A stretch of DNA of 64,000 bases, taken from NCBI GenBank assembly GCA_047967505.1, contig CM106538.1; one strand, written 5' to 3'. Positions 59,950 through 64,000 of the stretch are shown here, piece by piece. This DNA is from Dipteris shenzhenensis. Its lineage: Eukaryota > Polypodiophyta > Polypodiopsida > Gleicheniales. The translations under genes and the position numbers were made by a program. The number at the start of each line of letters is the position of its first letter. Position 1 is the first letter of the stretch. Under the pieces are notes generated by a model that did no database searches, had not been told where the DNA came from, and saw nothing but the letters and a program-made list of their open reading frames with translations.

Positions 59950-60490
59950 TTGGAAATCATAATTTCAACCTAAAAGATCATGGATTGAGATTTTAACCTC
60001 TTCTACAAAGTTGTAGATAGAATTCAAGATTTCTAATGCATCAGAAAGATCCCCAATGTGAATTTGGGAGAAAAAGTTATGATCAAAATAGTGACTGCTA
60101 CCGTTTTTTGGAAGAGGAGGCTCAGATTGCGTAAATCAAAATTTCAGTCTAATTGATCATGGACTTAGATTTCGACCTTTTCTACAAAGTTGTAAATAGA
60201 AATTCAATATTTCTAATGCATCAAAAATATTTTCAATCTAAGTTTGGGATAAAAAGTTATGAGCAAAATAGTGTCTTCTTCTTTTTTCTCAAAGAGGGCA
60301 CTTAGATTGCATAAATCAAAGTTCATTCTAATAGATCATGGGTCCAGATTTTGACCTCTTATACAAAGTTGTAGAGACAAATTGAAGATTTCCAACCCAT
60401 CAAAAAACTCCTCAATCAAAGTTTGGTATCAAAAGTTATGATCAAAATAGTGACTGTTGCTTTTTTCTTGGAAGAGGTGACTTGTAGTGT
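59950..60490. repeat. 179-bp tandem triplication
   Basis: Three diverged units, with TACAAAGTTGTA at about 60,004, 60,183 and 60,362. Each also has GATCATGG, AGATTT(C/T)(A/C)GACCT-like sequence and AAAAGTTATGAKCAAAATAGTG. Noncoding. Confidence 0.85.
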
Positions 60491-61119
60491 CAATGCAAAA
60501 CATCGAGATAGAGGATAACCTTACTCGTAGGAACTAGTTCCCCAAGTCATTATAAGCACATCTAGTATTCTTTGAAGCATATCATTTGATAGAAGTTCAA
60601 TCTTGAAGTCGATGTCAAATATTGTGTGCAAACTTTAACTAAATGTCAAACATCGAGTTGAAGATTTGACTTGATGTTGGACATCACCTTTAAGCTTGTA
60701 GTCAATTTCTTGCATCGAGTTCAAGATTCAACTCCTTCAAGAATGTCAAATTTAACTCCTAAAAGTTCTTAACTTGATGTATGGCATTTATTTAAATATT
60801 ATTATTATTATCATAGAGGAATTCCACTTCATCTGGGGATGAAACCAATGCAACCAATCATAATGATGGCCCTAAGACAACATAGCAACATATATATTAG
60901 TAGTGGACACACTAAGTGAGGCCCTAGGATAGTCCTTGATCTTGACTAAGTCTTGAACCTTCCATAAGAAGGTTCATGTACCATAATTGAAGATTCCATA
61001 GTTCATAAAACCATACCCTGGTTTTATCCCTTTGCTCCCATAAGAAAGATTCATGTACCATAGCTGTTATAGCTAGATCCCATCTCCAGCAAGGGTCCTA
61101 GGTCTGTGCAATAGCTCGA
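60491..61119. other. AT-rich DNA with further CATCGAGTTGAAG phrases
   Basis: Micro-repeats as in 58,441-59,870 continue to ~60,790. AACCTT-CCATAAG-AAGGTT at 60,957-60,975 is a small perfect hairpin, and AAG(R)TTCATGTACCATA recurs at 60,971 and 61,047. No gene. Confidence 0.5.
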
Positions 61120-61121
61120 GA

Positions 61122-63235
61122 TCATGTGTGTTGTATACATGCATAAAATGCAAGTGAGGAAAGATACTTATTCTTAAACTTGAGCAGAACATCATGGGAT
61201 CGACACACAGCTAGTGGCAGACAGAAATTCTGAAGCATAGGAATATGATCAGATAAACAAGACTTACTTAGATATTCTCCTTTTAGAGTCCGGTTCATCC
61301 ACCACCCCTCACTAGATGCATAAAGTATGTCCAGCCTCCCTACCTTGAATGCCTCGCCCTTTCTTTTATTATTTAAGGAAAATCCATCCAACCTGATTGG
61401 GTCAGGTTCCAGGCAATCAACTAGCTCGAGTTGAAGGCATAGCGCCTCCCACTTCTTAAGCTCATTAGAATGAATGACCTTGGATGGATGAGACCGATCT
61501 TCACAATCCTCTGTGAAGTTCCGATCGCCAACAAATAGCCAATTATCATCAGAAATAAGAGAGATTAATGACATCCAACGATTCGCTGCTGGTAACTCAA
61601 TAAAGTTTGGGACATAGACACTTAGAACATTGAAATGGAATCCCTCTATAGTGACTCTAACAGCTAAGTAGCATCCCTCATTATGCCGAAACACTCCTTA
61701 TCCAATAAATAGTTCTTCCCAAGGACTGCCAAGCTGCCCTTACCCCTAGATGGGCAATTAGAGAATACAATATATCCAAGAGAAGCTACTAAGAACAAAA
61801 AAGGATCACACTCACCGCATTTCAGTTCTTGCAGCATTACCACATCCGCTTTGATCTTGGCTAAGAGTGAAAGGCATCCCTTCTGCTTTAGGCTATTAGC
61901 AACATCCCCTCAAGTTCCATGAGAGAACCTTCACCATCTTCAAGTCCATACTTCTATTGAGTCGAGCTGGTTTGCTGATTAGACAATGCTCTGTAGGCAG
62001 CATGACCACTTTTGACTTTCCCTTTTTACCAACAACCATCCTCTAGGTTGTGCCCTCTGTGTGACTTGCGGATTCCATCTCCTTATCTTGGATGTTGCTG
62101 GCAAACTCCCATTCCATCTTCTGGCTAGGGTCGTTGGACTGATCCGTTGGAGATGCCAAGCTATTTTCTCACTTATCACTTGCTACCAACTAGGTATTGA
62201 TAGCCTTCTTTGGGTAGTTCCTTGCCTCTTTCTTGCATAATGGGTTGTCACATAACCATAGCAAGAGTTGGGGATGACCCCAAACCTAACTTGATGCACA
62301 AAGACATAGTAGGAGTTGAGGACGACCCCAAACCTAACTTGATGCACAAAGGGCACACCATTGGCCTTTTTGATCTAGACAAAGTTAGGAGTGTCTTGGA
62401 TCCTATCCCATAGGATGCAAGCATCTTCGGGGGTGGAGGAACAAGGAGAACCCTTCCCAAGGTTGATGCAATGCCCTCCATTGAGTCACCTAGAATCATA
62501 CGTAAATTCGAGAAATCAATCCACACAGGGCACTCTCTGTAAAGAAATTCATCGATGCTGAATGTAGGTCTCCACAGGAAAACCAACATTGTCATGCTTG
62601 CAAATACATAGGAGTGAGGGGCCAACTCATTCCTAAGCTTCTCTGAGACTAGCCGAAGCAAGAAGAAGCCTTTTCCAAGAAACTTGGCGGAGAAGGAAAT
62701 AGAGGTATTATCGCATATGTAAAGAAGAAAATCCTCCATTTCGTCCATTGAAGGAATTTTCTCGATAAAGTTTAGAGATATAGACCTCCATTTGCTAGTA
62801 TACTGAGCTCTAGCTTGACATTAGCCAAATCCGGCTTGGAAGACACTACATGCTTCTTGCCCACCTCAAACCAGGGTTTGTTTGCGACTTACCTCACTCT
62901 CCTGTTTGCGTAAGTGTGCATCAGCTTGGTTACCAGATCATCATCAAGTTCAGAGAATCCCCCTTGCATCCTTTTGGCCACTGTCTCAACATACGATGTG
63001 TGATGCAAATCATCCTCTTTATGAGTGGCACGATTCAACTCAAAGGATTCAAGTCAGAGCCTTCATTGTGGGGGTCCTCTTTCACCCCACATTCCAAGGC
63101 AACCTCTTTCTCTTTAGACATTTCTGCACATGCTTTGGCCTCGTTTACTGACTCAGCCCATCTTGGGTGCTTGGCCCAAGATCTCTCACACAACTTAGGT
63201 GGAGAAGTGACATACGAAATGCTCATGCACTAATG
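61122..63235 (-). pseudogene. LINE fragment (ORF1 plus endonuclease)
   Basis: Minus strand. 62,248-62,748 and upstream pieces to ~63,226 resemble a plant LINE ORF1 of DUF4283 type: FLGKGFFLLRLVSEKLRNEL, LVFLWRPTFSIDEF, VWIDFSNL, then a Cys-containing region PMVCPLCIKLG. About 61,940 starts the endonuclease with VLSWNLRG. ADVVMLQELK lies near 61,850, GDRNFTED at ~61,520 (in place of GDFN), and LSDHIP at ~61,240. Several stops and shifts occur between parts. Similarity ends near 61,130, just after the endonuclease. Confidence 0.8.
62265..62361. repeat. 48-bp tandem duplication inside LINE ORF1
   Basis: GACCCCAAACCTAACTTGAT occurs at 62,276 and 62,324, which doubles the CIKLGLGSS peptide of the ORF1 zinc-knuckle region. 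Confidence 0.9.
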
Positions 63236-63752
63236 AGGGAAAAGATCCTTCTTGATAGCATATAATGTTTTGGCTACAAACCCCCTCCCTATTTGGATGG
63301 TGTAGTTGGTGACCATCTTTTCTTAAAAGGATCAAAAAGAGGGGTATTCAACACCCTTAAGTGACATAATAAACCGAAGTTGAAAATTTTATTAGAGTAA
63401 ATTGAATGATGTGTTAGAATAAATAAATTGAATATGGTGTTAGAACAAATATAAACCTATGTTTTTGTTTTTTCAATGAGACCTTACAAAAAATTAGGTG
63501 ACAACAATAGAGATAATTAAATACTTTTATAATAAAAAGAAGAAATTAGAAGGAGATTGAAAAAGTAAAGCGTAAAAAAGGAAAAAAATTATACATTAAT
63601 TAATTATTAATACATCATGTATTTTCGGGCCAAACCAACATAAGTTAACTAATCTCGCAATTGATATACATAGGGGATAATATTAGTTACATAAGGGACA
63701 ATATATAAGTTAAATCACCCAATTGATATGCATAAGAGACAAGTAAATAAAT

Positions 63753-63789
<37 letters not shown>

Positions 63790-64000
63790 TAAAAAGAATA
63801 GGAATTTAAAAATGTATTTATTAGTAGAAGAACAACATTACAGTTTGGTCCCACAAAGAGGACGTTCGACCGCCACTGAAGAATGCATGTAAGAAGACAT
63901 TTGAACACCACTTGTGAAGGGTATGAAAGCATTAGATTTCATTTGAAGGTAGTGGGAAGTGCATTGGGAGATGTTGGGGAGGGGGGGGTTGGTAGTTCCA
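63236..64000. other. AT-rich end of the window
   Basis: No gene supported. A phrase with TTAGAATAAATTGAATG-like sequence is doubled near 63,413-63,450. An (AT)n run lies at 63,754-63,787. Confidence 0.4.
63754..63787. repeat. (AT)n microsatellite
   Basis: About 17 AT units in a row. Confidence 0.97.

Overview
The window is repeat-rich nuclear DNA of a land plant. Evidence: a Ty1/copia element and a small LTR element, each primed by an initiator-tRNA-Met site; plant-type LINE fragments; a satellite with nucleosome-length monomers; and one gene with plant-style introns encoding a TPD1-like secreted cysteine-rich protein. The mix would suit a seed-free plant (fern, lycophyte or bryophyte), but nothing seen fixes the clade.

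Layout. 1-6,110 is a ~183-bp satellite in forward orientation, arranged as A-B-C trimers (~549 bp) and partly as ~1,091-bp hexamers, with a ~295-bp MITE inside it. 6,111-10,813 is a transposon-like unit with a long, nearly intact transposase-like gene (DUF7869-like catalytic region) carrying one frameshift. 10,814-20,378 is a mostly unique 9.5-kb core with LINE fragments at both edges and a three-exon TPD1-like gene (16,238-17,551). 20,379-24,552 is a second, heavily mutated copy of the transposon-like unit in the opposite orientation. 24,553-31,808 is the same satellite, also reversed. The first 31.8 kb is therefore roughly mirror-symmetric (satellite, transposon, gene core, transposon, satellite). 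31,809-37,000 is a ~5.2-kb tract purine-rich on the + strand, dominated by (GA)n and punctuated about 15 times by a GC-rich, nearly palindromic motif.

37,300-38,650 holds duplicated LINE remnants and tandem repeats. 38,548-43,988 is a complete, young Ty1/copia element (TGCAT target duplication, 1,323-codon intact polyprotein, LTRs ~99% alike). 44,339-51,400 is a decayed multi-exon gene of unrecognised family, followed by three tandem copies of an exon set resembling a C48/Ulp1-type cysteine protease. A second copy of the MITE follows at 51,379-51,679. 52,696-55,844 may be a small unidentified gene split at an exon/intron border by a 2.7-kb non-autonomous LTR element (52,836-55,522). 56,353-63,235 contains two LINE pieces (reverse transcriptase; ORF1 plus endonuclease) separated by AT-rich DNA and three families of local tandem repeats. 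The last 0.8 kb holds an (AT)n run and nothing else supported.

The only cellular gene that looks intact is the TPD1-like one. The copia element is the only mobile element with intact coding capacity. All assignments come from reading the sequence; no similarity search was run.
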